A stretch of DNA of 64,000 nt from Lentinula raphanica (GCA_027919835.1 JANVFP010000008.1:496001-560000), one strand, 5' to 3'. Numbered from the stretch's first letter, positions 35,067 through 47,633 are shown. The notes: a model not told the origin generated them from the sequence alone. A program made the numbers and translations.

Positions 35067-36877
35067 TCATAGCTGTAGCAACTCCTTCAAGATCTCCTTA
35101 GCTCGATTGATATCTGCCTTCCCTTTGGTATGTCGCATGATCCAGCCAATGACTCTGTTCATGACCTTTTCGTTTCCAGCCCGTAATGCTGCAATTTCTG
35201 CCGGTAGTGCGTCTATGCAGCGTATACAGATATCGCGGAGAGTATCATCGCTGGTTGGTGATATTGTGGCTTGCTCAGCTACTGGTGAAAGGAGGTCCAT
35301 TTGTTTTGCCAATAGCTTAACTGGTACATCGGAAGGAGCAGTAAGCATCTGTTGAAGTAGGAGTTTCGCAGAGGATCGTGTCATTTGTTTCTCGGCGATG
35401 AGATCGAGTAGCTCGCCCATTTTCCCGACAGGTATATGTGCAGAGCTGAATGGCTTTCCAAGAGCAGACAGTCGCCCAAGGAAATCCTGAATGATCCTAT
35501 GATTGCAATATCTTCAACTATAGCGATGATCACAAAGACGAAAGAAGATCTTACCAATTCATTACGAACTTGCTGTCTCTGCCTTCAGCGCAACGTTCAA
35601 AATAAGCAACTGCACCTAAACCAGAATTCGATACACCGTCGTATGGTATTTCTTTGGTTGCATCCAGGTTCATGAGAACATCGATGTTATTTTCAGTCAC
35701 ACCGGAGGAAGAGTATGTTTGTATGAGTCGCGCTCGAGTGGCATCGGGAAGTGGGAGCATCTCTCGGCGCACCGATTCGATATGTCCCTGTGCTCGGAAG
35801 TTCAGGCGGTATGGAATGAAGATTGAAGCATGTTACAGACTTCACTGAGGATCAAAACTCCAAGGTTGGGATCCGGCATGTAACGATAATCGGGTGCATC
35901 TTCTTTTGAGCGCATCTTGACCGTTCTCCAACTATCCACGTCGAATCTGCGTGTCTCTTGTGGGACTTTATGCTCAGAATGAAAGGTTTCCAAAATATTC
36001 TTCTGCCGTTGGATTTCGTACTCTGCGTATTACACTGTCAATATGGAGAAGCAATGACCAGTGACAGACGAAGACCTATCGCAGCAACCATGAATTTTAC
36101 ACTGTTGATGTTTTTGACTTCACAACGCGTCCCAAGAGGTTCTCCAGGCCGATTGATGGAGACATTGACATCACATCGCAAGGAGCCCTAGGATAGATAG
36201 AACGACATTGAGCTGGTATTCATGAATGTAGGCTCTTGGTACTCACTGCTTCCATGTTCCCATCACTGACTCCTACAGCGCGTAACAGCTCTTGTAACGA
36301 CCGCACGTAGTCTGCGGCTTCCTCTGGACTTCTGAAATCCGGTTCCGTGACTATTTCTAACAGCCCTGTTCCTGCCCGGTTGAGGTCAATGAGCGAGCTT
36401 CGTGTTCGAGAATTTGTGATAGATTTCGCAGTGTCCTGCAGCAGGAGATGGTTAACTTCATGGCATGCATCCGTTGAAAGAACGCACCTGCTCCAGTTGT
36501 ATCTGCTTTATCCGAATAGGAACACCAATTTTTGGAGACACAAATCGACCATTGACTGCGAAAGGTGAATAATGCTGAGTTACCTGATAACCCGCAGGTT
36601 GATCAGAATAAAAGTAATGTTTCCTGTCAAAAGAGGAGCGTTTGTTGACTGTGCAGTCGAGAGCCAGAGCCGCCCTTAGGGCAAGATCGAGGCATTTCCT
36701 GTTCAGACGCGGTAAAGTGCCCGGGAATGCTGCATCAAACGTGTTGAAACGCGTATTTGGTAGGTCATTCAGCAGTGAGGTTGATGATCTTGAAAAGAGC
36801 TTTCGACTTGACTTGATTTGAACATGAGTTTCAAGGCCAATGACTACTTGCCAGCCGTCAACTAGCCATCGGGACAT
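35067..36877 (-). CDS. Glutamyl-tRNA(Gln) amidotransferase subunit B, mitochondrial
   Basis: This is GatB/Pet112, which with GatA and a third subunit converts mischarged Glu-tRNA(Gln) to Gln-tRNA(Gln) in mitochondria. Motifs include [141 protein letters not shown], and the C-terminal GatB/YqeY helical domain [20 protein letters not shown]. The start [10 protein letters not shown] at 36877 directly precedes the catalytic core, so no mitochondrial presequence is visible; an unseen upstream exon is possible because a CTAG acceptor-like site lies just inside. The RabGAP gene ends 114 bp upstream on the same strand. Confidence 0.92.
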
Positions 36878-36990
36878 GAAAGTCAGGAGTAAGTTTTCTC
36901 ACTCTCGACATCTCATTTGATGGTATGAACAGCACAACAAAACTCTGTTTGGACACAACTAACGATACATGTTACACAAAGCTACAGAAT

Positions 36991-39437
36991 TCAAGACGCC
37001 TTCGAACCTCCGCTTCCTCTTTTGAGGCCGCCAAAGATGTGATTGATTGACATACGATGTGAGGATTGGGCATCTTCGTTCTCATGCATTGCTTCAGCAT
37101 ATCTAGGATCGAAGTGAGGAATTGACCGGAAACCAAACGAAACTGCCTCACAATAGTTTATATCGAACAAGCTCGCCTTCCATCTCTTCATTCCGAAGCC
37201 TAGCTTTGACCAACTCATTCTGGTTGATGTTCTTGTAAACCGTTACTGTCAATTTGTTGATAGTGGACTCACTAATAATTCAACATGCTCTACGTTCAAC
37301 TGAGCAAAGTTTGCCTCTAGTCTTTTTCTATGAAAGATGATCACGGATAGGGACTAATAGATCGAAGTTAGCTACTCACACTTGCGCCGAAAGAGCACGA
37401 TTGCTACTCCGGAGTTCATCCACTTCTGCAGTGTGTTTATTCTTTTCCCGCTACCAAGAATCTTGATCAAACATATCAACAAGATCAGATCAAATCACTT
37501 ACGACCATCTCCTCGTATTCGTGACTGTAGCTATCCAACATGAAAGGTGTGATTCGAAGCGAGACAGCATCATTGACGAATTCATCAACACGATACTTGA
37601 TATCCTTCGCTTGATCTCCCTCACGAGCATCCATCTGTGTTAAATTTGGTGACGGTTGCCAGAAACTGGAAGATGAATTGCGTACTTTGTATCGATCGAA
37701 AAGTTTCGTGTTGAGAAAGGCGAGTATCTCGTCAAACTTGAGATTCAAAAGCAGATCCTCGTTTTTACGAAGGAGAGCAATGCTGAAGCCAAACATTGCT
37801 TCGATGCCGCTGGCCAGACAATTGTCGTATATTCGGAAAACGATATCAAGGGGGAAACTAGCCAAAGAAGAAGATTTAGACATGGACCGTTTAGCGGAGA
37901 GCGTACCAACCGGTAACTGAACATTGTCAGAAACCATTGTGAACAGAACATACTCGATTTGATACCCTCCCGAAGAAAATGGACATGCAGGACTGGAAGC
38001 AGTTCCTCTATCAGGCGGTCAAACTATGACTATCAGAGAGCAAGCTCGACTTCGGATAACAGATCAAACACACCTGAAACTACATGAATGAATTAGCACC
38101 ATACCTTTTGTCTTTGGGATACGATATCACTTACCAATCGAAGCTGAAGCTTTGGCATCTCAGGTAGAAAATGGCCTCGGAGATCATACACCTGCATCAG
38201 GCGTACGAGGAGAGAGAAGGCCTCTTCGTCAGGCATCTGTGAAAGGAATGTCAACACTTAGATCATATTCTTGACACTCCACTTTCATTAAGCAAGAGGA
38301 TAGCGACAACGAATGGTAGTCCTTGACAGTAGCCAACTTGAGGATCATAACTAACAACCCGATGACAACGCGAAGATGCATCAGTTTGAAGCATGCTCAC
38401 ATTGAATAAGCTTTGAGAACATTGTATAGATTCTCCTGACCAATGCCCTGCCCATCAGTGAAAAATTCGTGGTGAGGGAATGTTCTAAGATGATCTGTTG
38501 TTGGAAGTTGAACGGATGGACGGAAACAGTTATCTGACCTTCCCAAATCACGCAAGATGGCTTTCTCGTGGATACTGGTTTCTTTGAGAAGTTTGAGGTA
38601 CGTGCTTTCTATTTCCGGGTCCTTGGAGGCAGCCCTGAAACAAGATCCAGACGGGGACAAATGCAAACTTGACCCAGGGACGTACATTAGTTGCCACATC
38701 ATCCCTCTCAATGACGGAGGTATCCCTTTTGCGATAGCCTGCGCCAGCTCCTCTGATCTTTCAGATGCAAACTTTTGATAATCTACCAATCGTTCCGTTT
38801 TCGTCGTGCTGATAGTACAGACAGAGAGCTACTAACCTGATATCACAGAACCCCAGAAATCTAAACAATTCGCGTGAGCAAATGGACTACGTTCGATCAT
38901 CAAGTAAAACTCACCCCAGTCGATCCCAGGACCCAAGCCGGGTGTTGAAGGTGCATTACGAATCTCAGAATTCTTCTCTTGTAACCGAGCGAACTCCTCT
39001 TGTAGTTTATGTTGTCCATCCAAACTGACCCGGTTCCCTGAAGTCGGTTCATCGCGATTTACGAGAAGAGAGATACCCCGACCCGAGTGGATGGTGGTTA
39101 GTGATGCAGATTTCTTGTGAGACGAAGCAGAGGTGGTCAGGGCTTCTTCCAATTCCAGGTCGAGGGACTTCGTTGACAGATCCAACTCTGCGGGTTTTGT
39201 CAACGGTCTCGGACTCGCCTGCGCGTCAGCGTCAGCTCCATCGTCCACATCCAGATCTTCTAGCTTCTCGTCGTCTAGAGATATATCGCTGAGTTCGGAC
39301 TCTGCTATGGATTCTCTAGGGCGACTCTCTGCTTCATCGAATGTAGTTTGCTTTGGTGAAAGTAAAGAGTCCAATGATGCAAGTGATTCTGAATCTACCG
39401 CTGAGCTTGAATTGGAATTTGGCAAATCCGTCGACAT
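36991..39437 (-). CDS. TBC-domain Rab GTPase-activating protein, Gyp5/EVI5-like
   Basis: This is a Rab-GAP that accelerates GTP hydrolysis by Ypt/Rab proteins in secretion. The chosen start at 39437, MSTDLPNSNSSSAVDSESLA, is the first ATG in frame. The N-terminus is Ser/acidic-rich and disordered. The TBC domain includes AQAIAKGIPPSLRGMMWQLM (arginine finger region), HHEFFTDGQGIGQENLYNVL, VGYCQGLPFVVAILLLNM, FCSQWFLTMFSYRFPLDIVF and RIYDNCLASGIEAMFGFSIA. A C-terminal coiled coil (SSNRALSAQVRRLEANFAQL) follows, as in Gyp5 and EVI5. Many short introns are present. Upstream of the start the same frame stays open for about 120 bp without ATG (YDTFLSLFIEQFPLIL), so a further 5' exon cannot be excluded. 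Confidence 0.88.
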
Positions 39438-39836
39438 TGTTCCACGACCTTTGACAGTCGTGTCATGCAGGATCAAAGGAAACTGTTCAATGAAGAGAGA
39501 GAGAAAGGTGTCATAGCCGTGTAGGCCGTAACCAGGCTTGGAATTGAATTGATCGGCCTTGGCCCTTCAAGTACATGATTTCAGAATAATTTTTAGATAC
39601 TCTATACTTCTAAGTATACAACACTTCAAGTTCATGTTCTTCGACAATCAGTTATAACAGCTATAGCTCTGATCCTACGACACGCAACACATCGTTTCGT
39701 TCAAATTATCGGAAATGTAGATGACAACGTACACGCCTAGAAAATGAAGGACCCTGTTGACAGAACACATTGGAAGCTCACCCGAACATCAACAAAGCTG
39801 GTACAAGCACAGATGACTCTTCGGTAGAGACTTGAA

Positions 39837-40514
39837 TTATTGGACCCCACGTCCTCTGCCCCTGCCTCCTCGCATTGGACCGCCGCGACCTCCACGACCT
39901 AGCATGTCTATCAGCATTTTGGCGCAATCATAACACGCATAGTATAACCTACCTCCTCTCATGGGTGCACCACGACCTACCAGAAGTGCATTAAGTGACA
40001 GAGAGATGAACAAAATGTTATGATCCACACATACCACCTCTATTTCCAGGCCCACCAGCATGCGCACCTCGAGCATTCCTTCCCGATTCTCTAGCCCTAT
40101 TCTGTTCTTCTTTGACAGTGTCAAGCAACGTCTCTGGTATTCGTAGATATTTAATCTGCAAACAATCAATCCAATGGCCAACGAATTCATCGAATATCTG
40201 CGCACCGTGCTTCCTCTAATATAACACTCTTTCAACTTCCAAAATCTATCGCCATCTGAGTTTGTTTGATATACGTCTCGTAGAGTGATGTTCATAAAAT
40301 TGTCACAGTTGATGAGATGGCCATTACACGTTTCGCCATTCTTGAGCTCTACAAGCTAAAGTGAAATGAGGATGACGATTGAGGATGATAATAAAAGACA
40401 TACCATAGGCTTATTTTGAGCCGCATTCAGCAGGGACAGGGGAAGCTAGACAGGAGCATAAGAGTATATATGGCTTGACAATGTAGCAAAATTGCATTAT
40501 GAGCGGCTCACCAT
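39837..40514 (-). CDS. LSM4: LSm4, U6 snRNA-associated Sm-like protein
   Basis: Lsm4 is part of the Lsm1-7 ring (mRNA decapping) and the Lsm2-8 ring (U6 snRNA). The Sm fold is clear: [60 protein letters not shown] and [20 protein letters not shown]. The C-terminus is an RGG-rich tail ([24 protein letters not shown]), typical of Lsm4 and involved in P-body assembly. The first exon consists of the ATG alone (40512-40514), followed directly by a GTGAGC donor; the acceptor CTGTCTAG leads to CTTCCCCTG. Four or five short introns interrupt the rest. Confidence 0.94.
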
Positions 40515-41819
40515 GTTTAGGAAGGTACAGTGCAAGGTTAGAACTTATTAGAGTGTTAGAGAGTGTTAGCCTGCTGCCCAGCGCGCCATGTGACATTCGC
40601 TGGTGACAATCACATCGCGTGACTGTGACGGTGTAGTAAAGTCACGTAGAGTCACGCATTCCTAAGCAGTCCTAAGTCACAAGTGTTGAAACTTGACGAG
40701 CGCTAGCGCTAGTATAGTGGGCGCTTCTCCATTGGACATTCTCTGATCTACTCCGCAATCTCCCTGCTACTTGATGTATGCCACTACAAGTTTTGACCAC
40801 ACCACCGTCTCAGGCTTATGGCTGCTTACGGATTTCTTAAATAGGCAACGACTACTGTCCACACTGACATCATCTGCAAGATTTTTCAAGAATCAAAGCA
40901 GCTATCTGTATTCATCGATGCATCTGCAAAATCCGACTAACGAGCACAGCTTCAGCGGATCCATAATATGCCAGAAAGATAAGACAGATGCTTGGTATCA
41001 ATGCTATGAATATGTGCATTGTGATCCAGCATTGTGATAGATGGCAGCAGATGGCAGTTTGCTTCGAAGCCTCGAAATACAGTGGCCGTCGGACCTCGTC
41101 GGAACAGGGGGGAAGATGATCATCAGTACAGGTCACTGGTCAGTACTCGTGCTCTAAAAGCTCACTGTCCACAGGTCCATAAGCAAGGTGTCAGTAGGCG
41201 TCAAAAAGCGGGAGATGGGGCAGCTCTTATATATACAGATACAAGAATACAGATACAAGAAGGCGAAGTAGTGCCATATGCAGTCATATGCAATGTGTAC
41301 CATTCAATTGCGTCCACGGTTCGAATGTTTACGCGTTTACGTGCTGCCCAATTCTGGCGAATTCCAATGACAAAATTTATCCTTCCCCGACTCGCGAACA
41401 CAGCATGAAACTATATTGCATGTGCGACCCATATGAAATCCGTACAATCTTCATCTTTGAGGGTGCTAAACGTCTCCGAAGGAGGCCAATGTAACTCACC
41501 TCTCAAACAAAAATGGCTGTGCTTTCGCATTCGCTCAGACCTGCTCAAGCCTGCTCAGTGCTGTACTTCCTTCCGCCGGATGCTACTGTGTGTAGCTATT
41601 TTCGCTCTCATATACGGTACACCAGAATTCGTGATTGTAAGAACTAAATAAACGGGAAACAAGAAAACAAGGTTTGCGAAGTGAAGTCAATAAACATAAG
41701 CCGCTAGCGATTGGACTGCTAGGGTAAAGGGATGGGAGAAAACCAAGAAAGGGAAGAAACGAACTAAGAATACATGGCTAATAGTACACGTTTGTTTAAT
41801 GAGAGATGATGGGCATGGA
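40515..41819. other. Intergenic, includes LSM4 promoter
   Basis: This is 1.3 kb without a credible gene. The first 170 bp upstream of LSM4 carry several GTCAC/GTGAC motifs (40617-40623, 40641-40647, 40651-40657, 40676-40680). A perfect two-copy tandem repeat of ATACAGATACAAGA lies at 41233-41260. Plus-strand frames up to 124 codons (41034-41408) show no domain or splice support. Confidence 0.5.
41233..41260 (+). repeat. 14-bp perfect tandem repeat, two copies
   Basis: The unit ATACAGATACAAGA occurs at 41233-41246 and again at 41247-41260 with no mismatch. It is intergenic and probably a simple replication-slippage duplication. Confidence 0.8.
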
Positions 41820-42465
41820 TCATTCAAGACTGCTGTCTTCGGAACTCGAAGAAGCAGGACGTGGAGGATGCCGGGGTCGTAATCGTGGGGAAGAATTTGG
41901 GTCTATGCGTGCACACAGGTTTTCCAGCTCCATCAGAAAATGACCCTCTTTCCATCGTTCTGAGTCTTCGAAGGCTTTCACAATTTTCCAGCCTAGATAT
42001 GCTGAGCACTTTGTGCATGTAAGTTCTTGCATGGTATGGGCACCCGTGGCCATCAAACGAACACGGGCTTTAGAAAGAGCAACATTGCGGCTACGAGGTT
42101 ATTGGTTAGTAAGAAGGATTCGTGTTGTTGATGGAGCAACAACTTACATCTCCGTGAACAGAGACGCTTTGCCAGAGAAGCCTCTGAAGGCTCGTGATTC
42201 AGGCGGTATCTGGAAAAGCGTATGAGACGTGAACTGCAGTAAGATACGCGTCGATGCTCACAGCTTCCAAAGGAAGAAGAAGAGATATAGATGTTATAGT
42301 CGTCATGCATCGTTTGCAAGCGAGAGCGCGTGGAATAGGCGGTAGCGGTCGAGAGGTCGGTCTCTCTTTGGGTAGAGTAGGTAGACGACGGGGAGAACCG
42401 GGCGATTTGGGGATTAATTCTAGGTCTCCGAGCGTAATAAGCAGTTCACTGTCGCTGGCTGACAT
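41820..42465 (-). CDS. Yippee-like zinc-binding protein
   Basis: This is a protein with the Yippee/Mis18/cereblon-type zinc fold; paired CxxC motifs hold one zinc. The start MSASDSELLITLGDLELIPK at 42465 precedes a Pro-rich linker. The first zinc knuckle is ALACKRCMTT; the second is ELTCTKCSAYLGWKIVKAFE. Between them are ESRAFRGFSGKASLFTEI and RNVALSKARVRLMATGAHTM, matching the Yippee consensus. Two introns fit: one of 52 nt whose acceptor TTTTCCAG gives EAIPPESRAFRG, and one starting GTAAGT after FTE. The tail is Pro/Ser-rich and acidic. In animals such proteins are linked to the centrosome and ubiquitin pathway; the fungal role is unknown. Confidence 0.88.
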
Positions 42466-42981
42466 CGAAGGGGGACGAGGGCGAGCAAGGGCGGAAGCAT
42501 CTCAAGTGAGAGAATTTATATTTCGTTTGGTATTCAAGAGTTGATGCGGTATGAATCGTATGATGCGGTGCGACTCTCGAGATTTGATTGATCCATCACC
42601 GAAACTTCACTTAATGCGGAGATTTCAAACAAATCTCAAGCAGATTCCCCGTTTGGTAAGGTCAGAATTTAGAAAATCCCCTTGCAAAGTTGTCACCTTT
42701 TGATTGAGAAAAAATAAATCAGGCCCAGGCCGGCGATGCCATTCTGATCCATTTTGCTTGACGGTTCTTCATGTCATGTATGACCAGCATTCCTACTTTC
42801 AGAAACTACGTTGGACTTTGAAGGGGGGAGACTGGGAGAGATATAGGTGACTTACAGTAAGGAATGATTTCCCCTCTCCGTAAAAATTAACCGCGTCGGG
42901 AAAAAGACTCCTTCGGGCCGAAACATCTCGTCCTTCGGAGTCTCTCGGAGTTCGCCCATCGATTGGAAAACTTTCTCAATC
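42466..42981. promoter_or_regulatory. Divergent promoter region, Yippee / allantoinase
   Basis: This 516-bp gap separates divergent genes and must hold both promoters. I see no obvious TATA box and no GATA-factor cluster strong enough to claim nitrogen regulation of the allantoinase. No ORF or repeat of note. Confidence 0.45.
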
Positions 42982-44639
42982 ATGACTTTCATCATCTGTC
43001 GTGGGTCTCAAGTCCTGCTGCCAAGCAGCTCCTCCCTACAGCCGGCCACAATCATCATCGAAGCTGATTCTGGGAAGATTGTTGAAGTCCATCCACGAAT
43101 TTTGTCAGAAGATTCGTTGCCGCCCCATGTCCATCTGATAGATGGTGGTCCCAATGTTATCCTTCCCGGTTTGGTGGAGTAAGGATGATTGCACTTTCGA
43201 GCTCAATTTTCCGTCCATCTTACGCATCACCAAATTTGTCAGTGCCCACGTCCATCTCAATGAACCCGGAAGAACTGACTGGGAAGGTTTCTACACCGGA
43301 ACCAAAGCCGCGGCGTCGGGCGGTGTCACGACCGTCGTGGATATGCCGCTTAATTCTATTCCACCGACGGTCACTGTTGAGAATCTTTCTGTGAAACGGG
43401 CCGCTGCTCAAGGTCAATGTTTCACGGACGTCGCATTCTGGGGCGGTGTCATACCAGGAAATCAAGTTCATACACGTTTTCCGGTCTCTGCAGCCAAAGC
43501 TATACTCACACTTATCTGCAGGCCCATCTCAAACCGCTAGTTGACGCTGGCGTTAAAGGTTTCAAATGTTTTCTCATTGAAAGCGGAGTGGATGTACGTA
43601 TTTTCTATCTTCAATCAAGGCAAACGAACCAAGCGGCCTCTAGGAATTTCCCTGTGTTGATGAGAAAGATCTGAACGAATCAATGGAAGTCCTGCAGGTA
43701 AGCGCGTCCGATGAAGGATGTCTGATCTGTGCACGTACCAATGTCCCGCAATAACAGGATCAACCAACCACTTTACTTTTCCATGCTGAGTTAGACAACC
43801 ACACAGCTCCGGTCGATGATCCATCAGATCCGAAGTTATACTCCACATTTCTCTCCTCGAGGCCTGACAAATTCGAGGTTGATGCCATCTCGCTCATAAC
43901 CCGGCTTCAGCATAAGCATCCTAATCTACCATGTCACATCGTCCATCTGAGCTCATCCAAAGCCCTTCCTCTGATTCGTGATGCGAGAAAGGCGGGACTA
44001 AAACTCAGTGTGGAAACATGTTTTCACTACCTGTGCCTCTCTGCGGAGGATATTCCTCAGGGCAAAACGACAGCAAAGTGCTGTCCGCCGATTCGCGAGG
44101 CAAGCAACCGAGAACTGCTTTGGGACGCGCTCAAAGATGGTACGATTGATATCGTTGTCTCTGATCACAGCCCTTGCGTACAGGCGCTCAAGAAGATTGA
44201 CGAGGGAGATATCATGGGTGCTTGGGGTGGTATTAGCACTCTAGGCCTTGGGTTGAGTCTCTTGTGGACGGAAGGCAGTCGACGAGGGATATCGCTAGCA
44301 CAAATTATTGACTGGACCAGCGTGAAGACTGCGAAACATGCGGGACTCGAGGAGCGGAAAGGTAAACTCCAGACCGGATATGATGCAGATTTCATCATTT
44401 GGAATCCTGATGCTAAATTCACTGTAAGCTCGCGAATCGTCCGCGTTATAATGAAATTCATCTTTGATATTTCTATAATTCAGGTGGCTGAAGAGTCCTT
44501 GCAATTCAAAAACAAGATCTCACCCTATGTGGGCCTTGAACTTCGCGGTCGAGTAGAGAAAACGTTCCTTCGAGGTTCTCTTGTTTATGATGGATCCAGA
44601 GGCGTTGAGGGCATTGAACCAAAGGGCATGCTCCTGTAG
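42982..44639 (+). CDS. DAL1: Allantoinase
   Basis: Allantoinase hydrolyses allantoin to allantoate in purine catabolism for nitrogen. It is an amidohydrolase-superfamily (cyclic imidohydrolase) enzyme. The start [20 protein letters not shown] is at 42982. The metal-binding motif [11 protein letters not shown] is restored across the first intron (donor GTAAGG after GGTTTGGTGGA). Further landmarks are [20 protein letters not shown], the likely carboxylated lysine in [64 protein letters not shown], the metal aspartate in [11 protein letters not shown], and [16 protein letters not shown]. All family metal ligands appear present. Probably cytosolic. No neighbouring purine-catabolism gene is in the window. 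Confidence 0.94.
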
Positions 44640-45893
44640 AATCCATGTCTTAAGGTGGAAGAGAAAAAGCAGCTTGACCAACTCGGATAAGAACTTCATT
44701 TCTCGTATGACGGTCATTGTTCAATAAGTAGACCTTCAAGGATAAGATCTTCGCTGCACTGCAGCGCTGAGCGGTCGCATCATGAAGACATCTGCTGCGG
44801 GATAGTTCATCTGCAGTAGTACTTGGCAGGGCAGCTTGTGTATTTATTCGACAATAGTTTGTTGGAACTGGACGAATGACTTCTACGTCTAGTGAGCGAG
44901 TGGCCAAGTGATGACCTTGAAACAAAGCCGGACCCGGAGTCGATGAACGCAATCTGCAATGCTCGCTCGACCGGGGTCCAACTCGGGATCCAAGCAGGAA
45001 TTGCATGTAGGGTACGGCGGTAGCGGATTCGGGATTGTAGATCGTATGTGTGAATGAGAGCCCGTCTTGACATGCCCCTGAAGCGCCAGGCCAGACCTAG
45101 GTCTGGCTGTTGTATAGTACTACAAGTTGCACTGAAATGCTAAGTCAGGGATGGCCGGAGGAGAAAACGATCTGTTCAAAGACTACATAGTACATCCTCA
45201 CCTCAAGGGACTCATGAGGATTTTATTGACGGTTTCAACTTTCGAATTCGGGAACTCATCATGAATTGTGAAAGCATCAACCATTTTGAATTTCGAAAAT
45301 CACCTCCACCGTGTGCGGGAGGCGCTACCAGTAGTATGAGTTGTACCGTATCATGCTCTGGTCCTTGCCGGGGCAAATCTAGAGTTATAAGTATCGAACA
45401 TTGCAGAATTCGAATGACTCGACGTTCAGCTTTCTCGCCATCTGAAGCAGGAAAATCGTCGAGGAGATTACGGGCATCATGAAAAGTTTGGCAGTACCAA
45501 GGTAGCTAGAATCTCAGCATCCTGCGCAAAAGTGAAGACGTATACTTTGTATCATTGCACACAGGAGAAGTTAGTAGTAGTAAGTACGTACTAACTACGG
45601 GCCCTCTCATTGAAAATTAAAGCTACATTCGAGCGACTAAGACGTGCCAATGACTCTGCCCAGTGCCACCGAGAATTGAGAATTTGACGAAGTTGTACTA
45701 TGTATTTGATCTCAGTTATCCGAATCATCAGAAGGCCAAGCAAGGAATTCGGAGACTGAGCGTTGAAAAGAAATGAAGAAACTCAATACTGGGCGCCTAT
45801 GAGATTTAGGCGCTTGTTCATCATGTGCCCTGATTTGCATTTGCCGCGTTACGCGTCAGAGTGCCACAATTCCTTATCCCTTTCGTTCATCCC
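44640..45893. other. Intergenic, nothing firm
   Basis: This is 1.25 kb between allantoinase and the Josephin gene. Short frames occur on both strands (44650-45006 minus, 45261-45482 plus), and a 37-codon plus frame starts with an ATG near 45150. None has domain or splice support. The last few hundred bases presumably hold the Josephin promoter. Confidence 0.45.
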
Positions 45894-47633
45894 ATGGCTG
45901 GACTGGAGAATCTACTTCCTTTGATCTATCATGAGAGACAACAACCAGGGTCAATGCTCTGTGCTCAACATGCCCTCAACTCTCTTCTGCGTGAGATCAC
46001 TCAGTTGTAGATCGATTTCGAGATAATGCTGATCTTCGCTGCACATTTTGACAGAAGGAAATATTGTCCGTAAACTTTGAAAATGCGAAGATCATAAATG
46101 CTCACTCGAGATGTAGTTCTCAGCCTCTGATCTTGCTGCGATTGGTCAAGATTTAGACGACCTTGAAGGGGTTTACGCCACTGAAAATCCTAGTGTGGCG
46201 AGTCAGAATATGGACGATTCAGGTGTGTAATGTTGTAAATCTATTCTCCAGAATGCATGCTGACGCTCTCGTCTAGGATTCTTCTCTGTCCAAGTGCTGG
46301 AAAACGCGTTGGACGTTTGGGGCCTGAGGTCTTGTTGTATTACCCACTCAGTGGGAGAATAGTGTCTGACTCACTTTGCAGCTTGCTTCGATGGAGAGGA
46401 GAACAAATGCGTCCTTATCAGGATCGGCCTGAGTGAGGATCCATTAATCACAAAACCCAAACAGTGTCTAACATACCCTTAGAGAAGAACGCGCCTTCAT
46501 ATTCAATTCGCAGCAGCATTGGTACACGCTGCGGCGCTTTGGTTCCTCTGAAACATTCCAGAACGGTGTTGTATCTGGCCACTGGTTCAATTTGAATTCC
46601 TCCCTCCAAGGTCCGGAATGGGTTTCAAAGCTCTATCTCTCTATGTTTATACGAGCGGCTGAGGCTGATGGTGTGTAGTAAGTTTCGTGATTCTCGACTC
46701 ATTGACTAACGAGAGTTATAAGGTTATTCGGTATTTGTTGTGAGACCATCAGATCCTGAAGCACCTCTATTCCTCCCAAAAACCGAAGCCGATGATGTTG
46801 CTGCTACTCTTCCTGATCCATCCAGTGCAAGCACAGATCATCCAGCGCCTGCAACTGAGATGTTAGACTACGAGGGCATGGAAGATGTCGACATGGAACT
46901 CCAAATGGCTTTACAAGCTTCGCTGGGATATGCCATCCCGCCATCTCCCGCGGATCCACCTCACATGTCACGGAACGTCGTTCCGTTACCTACTGTTGGT
47001 TCAAATCCAGCATCAGGATCTGGATCTGGAACACGCACGCCTTCTCAGCAGGAGCCCCTTCTGTCTCCAATCAGTCCACTTGTACACGATCCAGGTTCCG
47101 TCGAAGCTTCCGTAGCGCAAAGTCGGAGAATTTACGAAAGAATGTTGGAAGAGCAAAATCAAGCCCAACGAGAACTAATAGCTGAGGGTGGTGGCAACCT
47201 GAGGAGACGACAGGAGGAAGAGGAGGAAGAAGAAGAAATGCTACGACGTGCTATTGCTGAAAGCGCAGCGTTAGCAAATCTGGAGGGACATGAGAAGTCT
47301 GGTGAAGACGACGATCAGAATGATATGGACTTCGACCACGCACACATTTCACAACCATCCGGAGCGGGACACCGTGTATATGACGACGAGGATGCAGAAT
47401 TGCAGGCTGCGCTACGAGCTTCTTTAGAAGGCTACAACCCACTCCCAGAAAACATTTCTACTCCAACGACAGCCAATGTATCACACATAGCGTCCACTTC
47501 AGAATCCTCGGAATCGAACGTTGATGACGACGAATCTATCGCGTCCGAAGACACTGCGCCAGCACCCTCTGAAGCACCTATCAGTATGGAGGAAATGAGA
47601 AGGCGGAGGTTGGCCCATTTTGTCTCTTCATAG
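45894..47633 (+). CDS. Ataxin-3-like Josephin deubiquitinase with UIMs
   Basis: This is a cysteine protease that removes or trims ubiquitin chains, of the ataxin-3 group. The start MAGLENLLPLIYHERQQPGS at 45894 leads into the Josephin active site; the catalytic cysteine is in GSMLCAQHALNSLLQGN (residue 23). The catalytic histidine and asparagine are in HWYTLRRFG and GHWFNLNSSL. The domain ends with FIRAAEADGYSVFVVRP. Three ubiquitin-interacting motifs follow: DMELQMALQASLGY, EEMLRRAIAESAALAN and DAELQAALRASLEGY, with a Glu-rich run between. The protein has no polyglutamine tract. Five or so introns lie in the Josephin part; the UIM half is one exon. It ends LAHFVSS. Confidence 0.93.

Noticed and set aside
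41034..41408. Plus-strand 124-codon frame between LSM4 and Yippee genes
   Set aside because: No domain, composition looks random, overlapping frames of similar length exist on both strands.
42187..42240. A 28-nt intron in the Yippee gene ending CTGCAG
   Set aside because: Too short for splicing; using the later acceptor TTTTCCAG gives a normal 52-nt intron and the conserved IPPESRAFRG sequence.
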